Positions 1-8,942 of a stretch of 64,000 bases of DNA are shown in pieces. Source of the stretch: Citreicoccus inhibens (GTDB taxonomy: Bacteria; Myxococcota; Myxococcia; Myxococcales; Myxococcaceae); contig NZ_JAHNZT010000004.1 of the NCBI RefSeq assembly GCF_019039035.1, positions 389,983 through 453,982 of the forward strand, in the 5' to 3' direction. Position numbers and translations under genes: made by a program. Under the pieces are notes generated by a model that was given only the letters and a program-made list of their open reading frames with translations, ran no database searches and was not told the DNA's origin. Within the stretch, counting starts at the first letter, position 1. Each line of letters starts with the position of its first letter.

Positions 1-44
1 CGTCAGCCTCGCTTGGGATTCTGTCCCGCCCACGGAGGTGCCTC

Positions 45-1208
45 ATGGTTGTTTCTCTCGCGGGTCTCGGAGCTCCTCGCGCCACGCGACCCTTCCTTTC
101 CACCCTCGCCGCGCTCACCACGGGCGCGCTGCTCTCGGGCTGCGCCACCCCTTGGACAGCCGCTGGCGAGGCCGTTCCCGCGCCGTCCATCCGCTACCGC
201 TCGGCGTCCCCGCCGTCGCTCCAGCGTGGCCGTCACCTGCCGCCGGTGGGCTCGGAGCCAGAAGCCCCGCCCGCGCCCCCGCGCGCCACCGTCAACGTGG
301 CGGCTCCGGGCGCCACCATCGCGGAGGCGCCCGCGCGCGAGGAGGCGGACCTCTTCGAGGCGGTGCTCCTGCGCGCCGGCTTCGACGCCACCTCGGAGCT
401 GCCTCCGCGCGCGCAGGCGCTGTCGCCCGGAGACGCGGCGGCGCTGTACGGCGCGCTGCTGAGCAGGCCCGTCACGCTGGGGACGTTCGCGCCCCGGCGT
501 GCCGTGGCGCACCTGCTGCGCGAAGTCTTCGAGGAGGGACGGGACGTGTCGCGCACGGAGCTGCTCGCGCGCATGCGCCGCTACGAGAAGCTCACGGTCC
601 TGCGTCCGGATGGGAACCTGGCGTGGGTGCTCACCGGCGCGGCCCAGCAGCGCGTGGGCGAGGTGCAGTGGACGGCGGGCGCCTTCCGCGCCTACCAGTT
701 CGAGGTGGGGCCGTTCTACGCGACGGAGAGCGGCGCGTTCCGCCGCGTGGACGCCAACCTGCGGCAGGGCTGGGACTCGGCCGCGCTCGCGGAGGTGTAC
801 GGCGGCGCGACCACCGCGGCGCCCGAGCAGGACGCTCCGGTGGAGCCCTTCGTGGAGCACGCGCTCGCGCTGGAGGCCGCCTTCGCGCGCCCCGGTGACA
901 GCCTCGCCGCGCTCCAGCGCTTGCCGCAGGGGCTGGCGGATCTCCTGGAGACCTCGCCCGCCTTCCTCGCGCGCTTCCGGCTGATGACCCGCGCGGAGCA
1001 GGCCCGAGCGGTGCGCCAGCTCGCCACCCAGATGCTCGCCACCTGCGGCGGCGCCTCGGGCGTGGACTGTCTGCCAGCGGCGCCGCGGCCCTCGTGGGAG
1101 GCACGGCGCATTCCCGACCTGAAGCTCAGCGACGCGGGCGCCCTCGTGCTGGAGCGCCTGGACGCCGCGTCCAGCACGGCATCCGTGCTCCCGCCCGTCA
1201 CGCCGTGA
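45..1208 (+). CDS. Uncharacterised lipoprotein
   Basis: 387 residues that I do not recognise as a named family. The N-terminus is a long signal peptide ending in the lipobox LLSGC, so Cys33 is the likely lipidated residue and the protein probably sits in the envelope. A Pro/Ala-rich linker (about residues 45-95) precedes an alpha-helical body of about 280 residues. The ATG is preceded by a good ribosome site (GGAGG, 6-7 bases upstream), and no other in-frame Met follows soon after. The gene converges on manC with a 24-base gap. Membrane anchoring is well supported; function is unknown. Confidence 0.8.
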   Translation: MVVSLAGLGAPRATRPFLSTLAALTTGALLSGCATPWTAAGEAVPAPSIRYRSASPPSLQRGRHLPPVGSEPEAPPAPPRATVNVAAPGATIAEAPAREEADLFEAVLLRAGFDATSELPPRAQALSPGDAAALYGALLSRPVTLGTFAPRRAVAHLLREVFEEGRDVSRTELLARMRRYEKLTVLRPDGNLAWVLTGAAQQRVGEVQWTAGAFRAYQFEVGPFYATESGAFRRVDANLRQGWDSAALAEVYGGATTAAPEQDAPVEPFVEHALALEAAFARPGDSLAALQRLPQGLADLLETSPAFLARFRLMTRAEQARAVRQLATQMLATCGGASGVDCLPAAPRPSWEARRIPDLKLSDAGALVLERLDAASSTASVLPPVTP

Positions 1209-1232
1209 ATCGAGCGCGGCGGGCGGTGCGCG

Positions 1233-2297
1233 TCACAGGTAGCGCGTCATCTTGCGCGCCTTGAGCGCCTCCACCACCTTGCGCACATCCTGGCTCTTGT
1301 CCTTGGGCACCACGAGGACGGCGTCGCCCGAGTCCACCACCACGACATCGGTCAGGCCCACCACCGCGAGCGGGCGCTTGTCCGCGAGCACCACGCAGCC
1401 CTGGCAGTCCACCACCACCGCCGAGGCCCCGGAGATGACGTTGCCCTTCTCGTCCGCGGGCCGCACCTCGGGGATGGCCGCGAACGAGCCCACGTCCGAC
1501 CACCCGAAGTCCCCGGGCAGCACGGCGATGTTGGACGCCTTCTCCATCACCCCGTAGTCGATGGAGATGGAGGGCAGCTTCGGGAACACGCGCTTGAGCA
1601 CCGCGCCAAAGGTCCGCTTGCCCACCGCCTTCGCCAGCGCGTCCAGCCCCTTCTGCATCTGGGGCATGTGCTTCGCGAAGGCCTCCAGGATGACGTCCGC
1701 GCGGAAGACGAAGATGCCACCGTTCCACGCGTACTCGCCGGAGGACACGTACGCGCGCGCGGTCTCCAGGTCCGGCTTCTCCTTGAACGCCTTCACCGCG
1801 CGGCCCCCGCCCTCCAGGGGCGCGCCCACCTGGATGTAGCCGTAGCCCGTCTCGGGATGGCGCGGGGTGATGCCCAGCGTGACGATGTGGCCGGCCTCCG
1901 CGATGCGGGCCGCGTCCGACAGCGTGCGCTGGAAACCCGCCACGTCCGCCACGTGGTGATCCGACGGCAGCACCACCAGGACGCCCTTCGGGTCCCTCGC
2001 GGCCACCTGGAGCGCGGCCAGGGCGATGGCCGGCGCGGTGTTCCGCGCCACCGGCTCCACCAGGAGGTTCTGCTTGGGCAGGCCCTTCACCAGCTTCGCC
2101 GCGTTCTTCGCGTGCAGCGGCCCGCAGACGATGAAGGTGTTCTTCACCGGGGCCAACCCCTTGAGGCGTGCGGCGGTGTCGGTGATGAGGGGCTGCTTGG
2201 AGGCCAGCGGCAGGAACTGCTTGGGGCGCGCCTGCCGGGACAGGGGCCAGAAGCGGGTGCCGGAGCCACCAGCCATGATGACGGGATAGAGGGCCAT
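1233..2297 (-). CDS. manC: Mannose-1-phosphate guanylyltransferase
   Basis: Makes GDP-mannose from mannose-1-phosphate and GTP in the cytoplasm, the activated sugar for surface polysaccharides. The nucleotidyltransferase signature GGSGTRFWPLSR starts at residue 9. The sugar-binding segments FKEKP and WNGGIFVFR follow in the expected order. At 354 residues this is the short, monofunctional form without the C-terminal isomerase domain of bifunctional ManC/AlgA. I chose the ATG at 2297 because it begins the conserved strand MALYPVIMAGG; a 38-residue upstream extension is Arg/Pro-rich and not conserved in type. It is divergent from the polysaccharide O-acylation pair at 2478-6637, which fits a shared role in exopolysaccharide or O-antigen synthesis. 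Confidence 0.93.
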   Translation of the reverse strand: MALYPVIMAGGSGTRFWPLSRQARPKQFLPLASKQPLITDTAARLKGLAPVKNTFIVCGPLHAKNAAKLVKGLPKQNLLVEPVARNTAPAIALAALQVAARDPKGVLVVLPSDHHVADVAGFQRTLSDAARIAEAGHIVTLGITPRHPETGYGYIQVGAPLEGGGRAVKAFKEKPDLETARAYVSSGEYAWNGGIFVFRADVILEAFAKHMPQMQKGLDALAKAVGKRTFGAVLKRVFPKLPSISIDYGVMEKASNIAVLPGDFGWSDVGSFAAIPEVRPADEKGNVISGASAVVVDCQGCVVLADKRPLAVVGLTDVVVVDSGDAVLVVPKDKSQDVRKVVEALKARKMTRYL

Positions 2298-2477
2298 GCG
2301 GGAATCGGACTCCTGAGGGCGCCGGAGACCAATCCGCCCGGCGCGGGATGGCGGCGCACCATAGCGCTTCGCGCCGCTCGCGGAAGGGGGCCTGCCCGCC
2401 TGCCCAGCCACCGGCGGAACGCTTCAGTGTGGGCAGAGTTTTGACCGCCCCCCAAAAAGCCAGTCTCATGCCGCCCG

Positions 2478-5219
2478 TTGGACCTCAAGCCCACATCCAC
2501 CGGGTGGACGCTCGCCCTCACCGTGCTGCTCGCGTTGGGGTTGTCGCTCGCGCCACTGCCGGTCCAGTTCCGCCCCATTCCCAGCCTCCGCCAGGACGAA
2601 GGCACGCTGGGGCCCAAGCTGGTGGCGCTCGTGCTGCCCGCGTCCCTGCGCGGGAAGAAGGCACGGCCGCCTCCGGACGCGCTCGCGCCAGACTCGGCGC
2701 CCGCGGCCCACCCGGAGTCCGAGTCCTCGGCCGTGGCGGAGAGCGCCGCGCCGGAGGGCCCCGACGCGGGGGTGGCCCCCGCCGCCGTGCCCGGCATCGG
2801 CCTGGAGGACCTGAGCGCCCCCACCCTGGCGAGCGCGCTGGAGCTGGAGGCCCTGCGCGAGCGCATGGGCGCCAGGCACGTGGACATCGAGCTGAACTGC
2901 CGCAAGGCCCGAGCGGACGGCACCTGCGAGGAGGATGGGCTGGCGCCCTTTACCCGAGCGCTGGGGGAGCTGCGCGCCGACGCGCGCCGCACGCCGGTGC
3001 GCGTGGTGCACCTGGGCGACTCGCTGGTGGCCTCGGACTACATCACCGACGTGGTGCGCGAGCGGCTCCAGGAGCGCTTCGGCTCGGGCGGACGGGGCTT
3101 CCTCTACATCCACCGGCTGGCCCAGGCGGGCCGCGCCACGCGCGCGGGCACCGCCAGCACCGAGGGCTGGAAGATGGAGCGGCTGGTGGACACCAACTGG
3201 CCCAAGGACCGCGTGGGCTGGACGGGCGTGGCCTTCTCCACCAGCGGCCCGGCGCAGGGCACGCGCTACGCGCTGGATGGCGCGCGCGTGGCGGAGCTGT
3301 ACTTCCTCACCCAGCCGGCCAACGGCGCCGTGCAGTTCGCGGTGGATGGCAAGCCCGCGCAGCGAATCCAGACGCGCGCCATCGCCTCCAAGCCCGAGGC
3401 CGCCTTCGCGCGCCTCACCCTCCCCGAAGGCGCCAAGACGCTCTCGCTGCTCGCCTCGGGCAAGACGGAGCTGCACGGCGTGACGCTGGAGACGGGCGCG
3501 CCCGGCATCGTCTACGACACGGTGGGCCTGCTGGGTGGCATGGCGGAGGTGTACCTGCGCGCGCAGCCCGCGGCCTTCCGCGCTCAGCTTCGACACCGCA
3601 AGCCCTCGCTGGTGGTGTTGATGGTGGGCGGCAACGAGGCGTTCTTCCTGTCGCGCGAGCGCACCACGCTGGACGAGGTGCGCACACAGATGACGGCGCT
3701 GGTGGCCCGCGTGCGGGAAGCCACGCCCGAGGCCGCGTGCCTCGTGCTGTCGCCCATCGACGCGGGCGTGCGCACCATGAGCGGCGAGCTGGTGACGCGC
3801 CGCCACTCCGCCGAGGTGGGGCAGATCTTCCGCGAAGTCGCGCGCGAGGGCGGCTGCGCGTTCTACGACACGCTGGCGGCCATGGGCGGCGAGGGCAGCG
3901 CGCTGCGATGGCTGGAGGCGGGCCTCCTCCTCGAGGACCTGGTGCACCCGCGCGTGCGTGGCTCGAACCTGCTCGGCCACCTCTTGGACCTGGCGCTGCA
4001 GCGCGCCTTCGCCCGGCGCCACGCGCCGCTCGTGAACGTGGAGGATGACCCAGGGCTCCAGAACGCGGATCCATCGCTCGCGGGCACCTTCGCGAAGCTG
4101 CACCGCCGCGAGTCTGGCGAGGCGCTGCGCGTGGGCATCGCGCAGCTCGGCGCCTCGCACACGGCCGCGCACATCTTCACGGACGCGGTGCGCGAGGCGC
4201 TGGCGAAGCGCTTCGGCGACGCGGGCCGCGGCTTCATCTCCGCGGGCAAGGCCTCGCCCCGGTTGGACGCGGGCCACGTGGTCCGCGCGATGACGGGCCC
4301 CTGGACCGTGGAGGACGCGAAGGAGTCGCCTCCAGGCGGCATCTGGGGCTTGAGCGGCACGCGCGCGGTGGGCGCTCCCGGCGCCTCGCTGTCCATCCAG
4401 TTCTGCAAGGACTGCCCGGCGGGAGACGCCCCGGCCGGACGGCTCGACGTGTACGCGGTGGATCAACCCGGCGCGGGTGCGCTGGAAGTGACGGTGGACG
4501 GCGAGCCCGTCCCCGCCGAGGCACCACCTCCCGAGCCGCTCACCGCGCCCACGGTGCGCATCCGCTCGTTCCCCGTCACGGGGCTCGGCCACACGGTGCG
4601 GGTGTCCGTGCCCGAGGGCGGCGGCTCGGCCACGGTGCTGGGCGCCGCGCTGGAGTACGAGCGCCCCGGCATCGTCTACGACGCGATGGGCCTGCCCGGC
4701 GCCACCGCCTTCACCGCGAAGGCCATGGACGCCACCGCGCTGGACACGCAGCTCGCCGCGCGCCGGCCGGACCTGCTCGTGTACTGGTACGGCACCAACG
4801 AGGCGGGCGAAGAGGGCCTCGACGCGGCGGCGTTGCACCAGGACTACACCGCGCTCGTGTCGCGGATGCGCCGGGCCACCGGCGCCGAGTGCCTCATCAT
4901 CGGCCCCACGGACCGACTGCGGCAGGACGCCACGGGCCGCTGGACGGAGGCGCCGTCGCTGGCCAAGGTGCTGGCCACGCTGCCCCAGGTTGCCAAGGAC
5001 GCGGGCTGCGCCTACTGGTCCGCGCGCGCGGCCATGGGCGGCGAGCGCGCCATGCAGCGCTGGCAGCGACAGGAGCCGCCGCTGGGACTCACGGACGGCG
5101 TGCACCTCACCCAGACGGGCTATGAGCGGCTGGCCGCCGCGTTCGTGAAGGACCTGATGAGCGCGTACGACGCGACGAACAAGAAGGCCGAGCCCACGGC
5201 CCGCGCGGGAGGGCCCTGA
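2478..5219 (+). CDS. Tandem-duplicated SGNH/GDSL hydrolase-like protein, membrane anchored
   Basis: 913 residues. An N-terminal hydrophobic segment (about residues 8-28) anchors a Pro/Ala-rich linker and two homologous SGNH domains. Domain 1 has GDS (Ser182), a GGN block III and DLVH (Asp487, His490). Domain 2 has GAS (Ser560), a GTN block and DGVH (Asp873, His876). Both therefore keep the serine, the oxyanion-type Asn and the Asp-His pair. The MBOAT gene begins 2 bases after the stop, so the two are surely co-transcribed. By analogy with AlgI/AlgX, PatA/PatB and WecH-like systems, I infer that this is the extracytoplasmic transferase or esterase acting on an O-acetylated polymer. The start is a TTG chosen because the anchor directly follows; the true start could differ by a few codons. 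Confidence 0.82.
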   Translation: MDLKPTSTGWTLALTVLLALGLSLAPLPVQFRPIPSLRQDEGTLGPKLVALVLPASLRGKKARPPPDALAPDSAPAAHPESESSAVAESAAPEGPDAGVAPAAVPGIGLEDLSAPTLASALELEALRERMGARHVDIELNCRKARADGTCEEDGLAPFTRALGELRADARRTPVRVVHLGDSLVASDYITDVVRERLQERFGSGGRGFLYIHRLAQAGRATRAGTASTEGWKMERLVDTNWPKDRVGWTGVAFSTSGPAQGTRYALDGARVAELYFLTQPANGAVQFAVDGKPAQRIQTRAIASKPEAAFARLTLPEGAKTLSLLASGKTELHGVTLETGAPGIVYDTVGLLGGMAEVYLRAQPAAFRAQLRHRKPSLVVLMVGGNEAFFLSRERTTLDEVRTQMTALVARVREATPEAACLVLSPIDAGVRTMSGELVTRRHSAEVGQIFREVAREGGCAFYDTLAAMGGEGSALRWLEAGLLLEDLVHPRVRGSNLLGHLLDLALQRAFARRHAPLVNVEDDPGLQNADPSLAGTFAKLHRRESGEALRVGIAQLGASHTAAHIFTDAVREALAKRFGDAGRGFISAGKASPRLDAGHVVRAMTGPWTVEDAKESPPGGIWGLSGTRAVGAPGASLSIQFCKDCPAGDAPAGRLDVYAVDQPGAGALEVTVDGEPVPAEAPPPEPLTAPTVRIRSFPVTGLGHTVRVSVPEGGGSATVLGAALEYERPGIVYDAMGLPGATAFTAKAMDATALDTQLAARRPDLLVYWYGTNEAGEEGLDAAALHQDYTALVSRMRRATGAECLIIGPTDRLRQDATGRWTEAPSLAKVLATLPQVAKDAGCAYWSARAAMGGERAMQRWQRQEPPLGLTDGVHLTQTGYERLAAAFVKDLMSAYDATNKKAEPTARAGGP

Positions 5220-5221
5220 CC

Positions 5222-6637
5222 GTGCTGTCTCACAGCCTCCAGTACCTCGCGTTCGTCATCGCCGTCTTCGCCGCCTACTGGGCGGTGCACCGCCACTACG
5301 CCGCGCGGATGTTCGTGCTGCTCGCGGCGAGCGTGTACTTCTACGCGGTCTTCACGCCCTTCCCGCTGCTCATCTTCCTGGCGGGCGTGACGGTGGACCA
5401 CCTGCTCGTGAAGGGCATGGCGCGCACCGATTCGCCGGGCACGCGCAAGCTCTTCGTCGTCCTGTCCATCGTCTCCAACCTGGGGCTCCTGGCGGGCTTC
5501 AAGTACCTGGAGCTCTTGCGCAAGACGGCCGTGTCGCTCCTGGCGCCGTGGCACATCGACGTGCGCGCCGAGCCCTTCCACCTGCTCTTGCCGGTGGGCC
5601 TGTCCTTCTACGTCTTCCAGGCCATCAGCTACACGGTGGACGTGTACCGAGGGAAGGCGAGCGCGGAGCACTCGTTCTTCGAGCACCTGCTGTACATGCT
5701 CTTCTTCCCCCGCGTGGTGAGCGGGCCCATCGTCCGCGCCTCCGAGCTGATGGCGCACTTCCGCGAGGAGCCCACGCTCTCGCCCGATGACGGCGCGCGC
5801 GCGCTGTTCCGCGTCGCGGTGGGGCTGGTGAAGAAGCTCATCATCGCGGACGTGCTGGGCAGCGGCATCGTGGATCCGGTGTTCGGCAGTCCGCACGCGT
5901 ACTCCTCCGCCGAGTGCGCGGTGGCCGCGGTCGCGTACACGCTGGAGCTCTACTACGACTTCTCGGGGTACTCGGACATCGCCATGGGCGTGGCGGCGCT
6001 GTTCGGGTTCCGCTTCCCGGAGAACTTCGCGCGGCCGTACCTGGCGAAGAACCTGTTCGAGTTCTGGAACCGCTGGCACATGAGCCTGTCTTCGTGGCTG
6101 CGGGACTACCTGTACATCCCGCTGGGCGGCAACCGGCGCTCGAAGCCCCGCGTGTGCTTCAACCTGATGATGGTGATGGTGCTGGGCGGCCTGTGGCACG
6201 GGGCGGACTGGCGCTTCGCCGTGTGGGGCGGCGTGCACGGCGTGGCGCTGTGCGCGGTGCGCTGCTGGTGGTGGTTCCGCGGCAAGACGAGCGAGCCGGG
6301 GCCGGTGCGCGTCGCGCTGGGCATGCTCGCGACCTTCACGCTGGTGGTGCTGACGCGCGTGGTGTTCCGCGCGCCGGACATGACGCACGCCGCGGAGTTC
6401 TACGCGCGCATGCTGGCGGGCGTACCAGGGCTGGCCAACGTGGCGCCGCTGGTGTGGGGGATGATCGCCGTGGCGGTGGCCGCGCACGCCCTGCCCCTCA
6501 AGCTCTATGAGCTGTCCGCCGAGCTGTTCGTGCGAATGCCCGTGCCCGTGCGGGCCGTGGCGCTCGTGCTGCTGGGCCTGGGCATCCGCCACCTCTCCAC
6601 CATGGAGACGCGGCCGTACGTGTACCTGCAGTTCTGA
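5222..6637 (+). CDS. MBOAT-family membrane O-acyltransferase (AlgI/DltB type)
   Basis: 471-residue polytopic membrane protein with about ten hydrophobic segments. The MBOAT hallmarks are present: FWNRWHMSLSSWLRDYLY, then IPLGGNRR, then GLWHGADW, whose His326 is the invariant catalytic-type histidine, followed by WGGVHG. Family members move an acyl group across the inner membrane for transfer to alginate, peptidoglycan or other polymers. The gene starts with GTG 2 bases behind the SGNH gene, which should supply the periplasmic half of the pathway. The adjacent manC suggests a mannose-containing polysaccharide as target, but that is inference. Confidence 0.92.
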   Translation: MLSHSLQYLAFVIAVFAAYWAVHRHYAARMFVLLAASVYFYAVFTPFPLLIFLAGVTVDHLLVKGMARTDSPGTRKLFVVLSIVSNLGLLAGFKYLELLRKTAVSLLAPWHIDVRAEPFHLLLPVGLSFYVFQAISYTVDVYRGKASAEHSFFEHLLYMLFFPRVVSGPIVRASELMAHFREEPTLSPDDGARALFRVAVGLVKKLIIADVLGSGIVDPVFGSPHAYSSAECAVAAVAYTLELYYDFSGYSDIAMGVAALFGFRFPENFARPYLAKNLFEFWNRWHMSLSSWLRDYLYIPLGGNRRSKPRVCFNLMMVMVLGGLWHGADWRFAVWGGVHGVALCAVRCWWWFRGKTSEPGPVRVALGMLATFTLVVLTRVVFRAPDMTHAAEFYARMLAGVPGLANVAPLVWGMIAVAVAAHALPLKLYELSAELFVRMPVPVRAVALVLLGLGIRHLSTMETRPYVYLQF

Positions 6638-6652
6638 GCGCGCTCCGGTCCG

Positions 6653-7267
6653 CTACGGCCGTCCGAGCAGCGCCGCGACATCCGGCACGCGGGCGACCAG
6701 GTGCAACAGCTCGCGCACGATGCGCGCGGTGGCGCCCCAGATGACGTGCGAGTCGTACGTGTAGAAGTACAGGTCGTGCTCCACGCCCTGCCAGATGCCG
6801 CGCTCGGTGCGCAGCAGCGCCGGGTCCATCAAGCGCACGAGCGGCACCTCCAGGATGAGGTCCACCTCGGCGGCGCTCGGGCGGTACTGACCGTTCCCCG
6901 GGATGACGCCCACGAACGGGCGGATGCGGTACGCGGAGGTGGTGGGCGTCTCGTTGAGCATCCCCAGCACGCGCACGTCGCGCCGGTCGATGCCCAGCTC
7001 CTCCTCCGTCTCACGCAGCGCCGTGTGCAGCGGGGTGGCGTCCTCCGCGTCTCGCCCACCTCCGGGGAACGCGTACTGGCCCGCGTGCGTGCGCAGGTTG
7101 GCGGGGCGCCGCGTGAAGAGCACGTGCGCCACGCCCTCCCGCTCGAACAGCGGCACGAGCACGGCCGCCTCGCGCAGCGCCACCCCGGGCAGCTCGAAGG
7201 AACGCGCCGGACGCGTCGACAGCGTCGACTCCAGCGCATCGAACAGCGCTTGCACGCCCACGGCCAC
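6653..7267 (-). CDS. NUDIX hydrolase, probable CoA diphosphatase
   Basis: 204 residues. The Nudix box ends in RETEEELGI. It is preceded by the motif LRTHAGQYAFPGG, the signature of the UPF0035/CoA pyrophosphatase branch (YeaB/NUDT7-like), which cleaves CoA to phosphopantetheine and 3',5'-ADP. The position occupied by the first Nudix glutamate is shifted in the same way as in known CoAses. I chose the GTG at 7267 because a GAGAGAGGG ribosome site precedes it and it lies 8 bases after the uppP stop; longer readings run antisense-like through uppP. It is in an apparent operon with uppP. Confidence 0.85.
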   Translation of the reverse strand: MAVGVQALFDALESTLSTRPARSFELPGVALREAAVLVPLFEREGVAHVLFTRRPANLRTHAGQYAFPGGGRDAEDATPLHTALRETEEELGIDRRDVRVLGMLNETPTTSAYRIRPFVGVIPGNGQYRPSAAEVDLILEVPLVRLMDPALLRTERGIWQGVEHDLYFYTYDSHVIWGATARIVRELLHLVARVPDVAALLGRP

Positions 7268-7275
7268 GCCCTCTC

Positions 7276-8169
7276 TCAGTCCGTGACTTGCTTCTCGACG
7301 GGCGGCTTCAGGGGCGACTTCGCTGTGTCCACGTTCTCCACGCCTGACATCGGCTGGAGCACGCTCATCTTGAGCAGCACCAGGAGCACCACGCCCAACA
7401 CCACGCGGTACACGATGAACACCATCGTGGTGCGCGTGCGCAGGAACTTCAGCAGCCACGCGATGGCGGCCATGCCCGAGGCGAACGCCACCAGCGTCCC
7501 CGTCCACAGCGCCACCGCGGAGGGGCGCTCGGTGGCCTCGAGCAGGTGCTTCAACTCGAACAGGCCCGCGAGCCCCGTGGCTGGGATGGAGAGCAGGAAC
7601 GAGTAGCGCGCCGCGTCCTCGCGCTTCAGCCCGCGCGACAGGCCGCCCGTCAGCGTGGTGCCCGAGCGCGACGAGCCCGGAATCAGCGCGAGCGCCTGCC
7701 ACAACCCGATGGCGATGCCGTCCGCCCACGTCATGTCCGCCACGGTGCGCCGGTGCGACGCGCGCTTCTCCACGTAGAGCAGCACCAGCGCCAACAGGAT
7801 GAGGCTGCACGCGATGACGTAGAGCGAGCGGAACTGCGTCTCGATGAGCTTCTTCAGCCCCAGCCCCAGCAGGCCGATGGGCAGCGTGCCCACGAGCACG
7901 TACCAGGCGAGGCGGGACTCCTGCGTCCCGAAGGGCTCGCGGCGCCACAGGCCGCGGAAGAACGCGGCGCCCAGCGCGACGATGTCCTTGCGGAAGTAGA
8001 TGAGGACCGCGGCCACCGTGCCCAATTGGATGACGGCGGAGTACGCCGCGCCCGGGTCCGGCCAGCCGAACAGCTCCGGGGCGATGCGCAGGTGCGCGGT
8101 GGAACTGATGGGGAGGAACTCGGTGAGGCCCTGGACCAGGCCCAGGACGATGGCTTCGAGGAGGCTCAT
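7276..8169 (-). CDS. uppP: Undecaprenyl-diphosphatase (BacA/UppP)
   Basis: 297-residue inner-membrane phosphatase that recycles undecaprenyl pyrophosphate to the monophosphate carrier used for peptidoglycan and polysaccharide export; overexpression of the family gives bacitracin resistance. Both conserved motifs are visible: LTEFLPISSTAHL near the N-terminus (catalytic Glu and Ser) and IPGSSRSGTT in the middle, with about eight membrane spans. The ATG at 8169 (MSLLEAIVLGLVQG) matches the usual family start. The CoA diphosphatase follows 8 bases downstream. Confidence 0.95.
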   Translation of the reverse strand: MSLLEAIVLGLVQGLTEFLPISSTAHLRIAPELFGWPDPGAAYSAVIQLGTVAAVLIYFRKDIVALGAAFFRGLWRREPFGTQESRLAWYVLVGTLPIGLLGLGLKKLIETQFRSLYVIACSLILLALVLLYVEKRASHRRTVADMTWADGIAIGLWQALALIPGSSRSGTTLTGGLSRGLKREDAARYSFLLSIPATGLAGLFELKHLLEATERPSAVALWTGTLVAFASGMAAIAWLLKFLRTRTTMVFIVYRVVLGVVLLVLLKMSVLQPMSGVENVDTAKSPLKPPVEKQVTD

Positions 8170-8295
8170 AGGGGCGCGGGCGCCAGGGATATGCCCGCGC
8201 CTGCTCGCCAGCAAGGGCGAAGCATCACCCCGGCGACGAGGTCCGGTACTCAACGCCCCGGCAAGAGGACAGGACAGGTAGGCTCACCGGCGCCC

Positions 8296-8766
8296 ATGCC
8301 TCCCGCGCCCCAGTGTCCCTGCTCCTCCGGCCTCCGCTATCGCCAGTGTTGCGCGCCCTACCACCGGGGCGAGGCCGAGCCCCCCGACGCCGAGCACCTC
8401 ATGCGCAGCCGCTACAGCGCCTTCGCGCTCCGGGAGGTGGCCTACCTCTGGAAGACCCTGCACCCGGACCACCCGGACCGCGCGCGCCCGGAGGCCGAGG
8501 CCCTCCGCGAGCTGCGCGCCTCCGCCGCGGCGCATCAGTACCCCGGGCTGGTGGTCATGGACCGCCAAGCCCCGGACGCCTCGGGCGTGGCCCGCGTGCT
8601 GTTCTTCGCGAAGGTGTTCGAGAGGGGCAAGGACCGCTCCTTCGTGGAGCGCTCCGACTTCCGCCATGACGGCACCGGGTGGCGATACGTGTCGGGCGTG
8701 GGGAAGCTCCCGCGCGAGCTTCCCGTGCCCCCGGAATCGCTCACCCTGGCGACCTTCCCCAAATAG
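8296..8766 (+). CDS. YchJ-like (UPF0225) SEC-C motif protein
   Basis: 156 residues. The N-terminus carries a zinc-binding SEC-C-like cluster CPCSSGLRYRQCC (Cys-x-Cys and Cys-Cys spacing), followed by the family phrase LMRSRYSAFA and a compact NTF2-like body. The family is widespread and small, with no established reaction; the SEC-C motif suggests a protein- or nucleic-acid-binding metal site. The ATG at 8296 starts just before the Cys cluster. It is divergent from uppP and transcribed alone. Confidence 0.88.
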   Translation: MPPAPQCPCSSGLRYRQCCAPYHRGEAEPPDAEHLMRSRYSAFALREVAYLWKTLHPDHPDRARPEAEALRELRASAAAHQYPGLVVMDRQAPDASGVARVLFFAKVFERGKDRSFVERSDFRHDGTGWRYVSGVGKLPRELPVPPESLTLATFPK

Positions 8767-8820
8767 CGGAAGGCCGCCGTCAGGATTCTCCCGCCGGCTC
8801 GTGAAGGAGCGAGCTGCCCG

Positions 8821-8895
8821 GCCGAAGAGGCCCTACACGCCCTGGCAATCGCCCTTAAAAGCGAGAACGGTTCGAGTCCGTCCGACCCTGAAAAG
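8821..8895 (+). other. tRNA 3'-half-like fragment in intergenic DNA
   Basis: Within the 176-base gap after the YchJ-like gene, positions 8867-8881 read ACGG-TTCGAGT-CCGT, a perfect T-arm core with a GTTCGA-type loop. It is followed by CCGACCC, which would be the 3' side of an acceptor stem. Just upstream, TCGC and GCGA (8849-8852 and 8861-8864) could pair around a CCTTAAAA loop reminiscent of a UAA anticodon loop. No matching 5' acceptor (GGGTCGG), D-arm or CCA is present, so this is at best a degenerate or truncated tRNA, perhaps an old integration scar. It could also be chance. Confidence 0.25.
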
Positions 8896-8942
8896 GTCAC
8901 CCCAAAGGTGGCTTCTTCACTCGGGCAGCACCCTTTTCTCCC

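Noticed and set aside
2466..5105. 879-residue minus-strand open frame
   Set aside because: Antisense to the SGNH gene, whose motifs and membrane anchor are clear.
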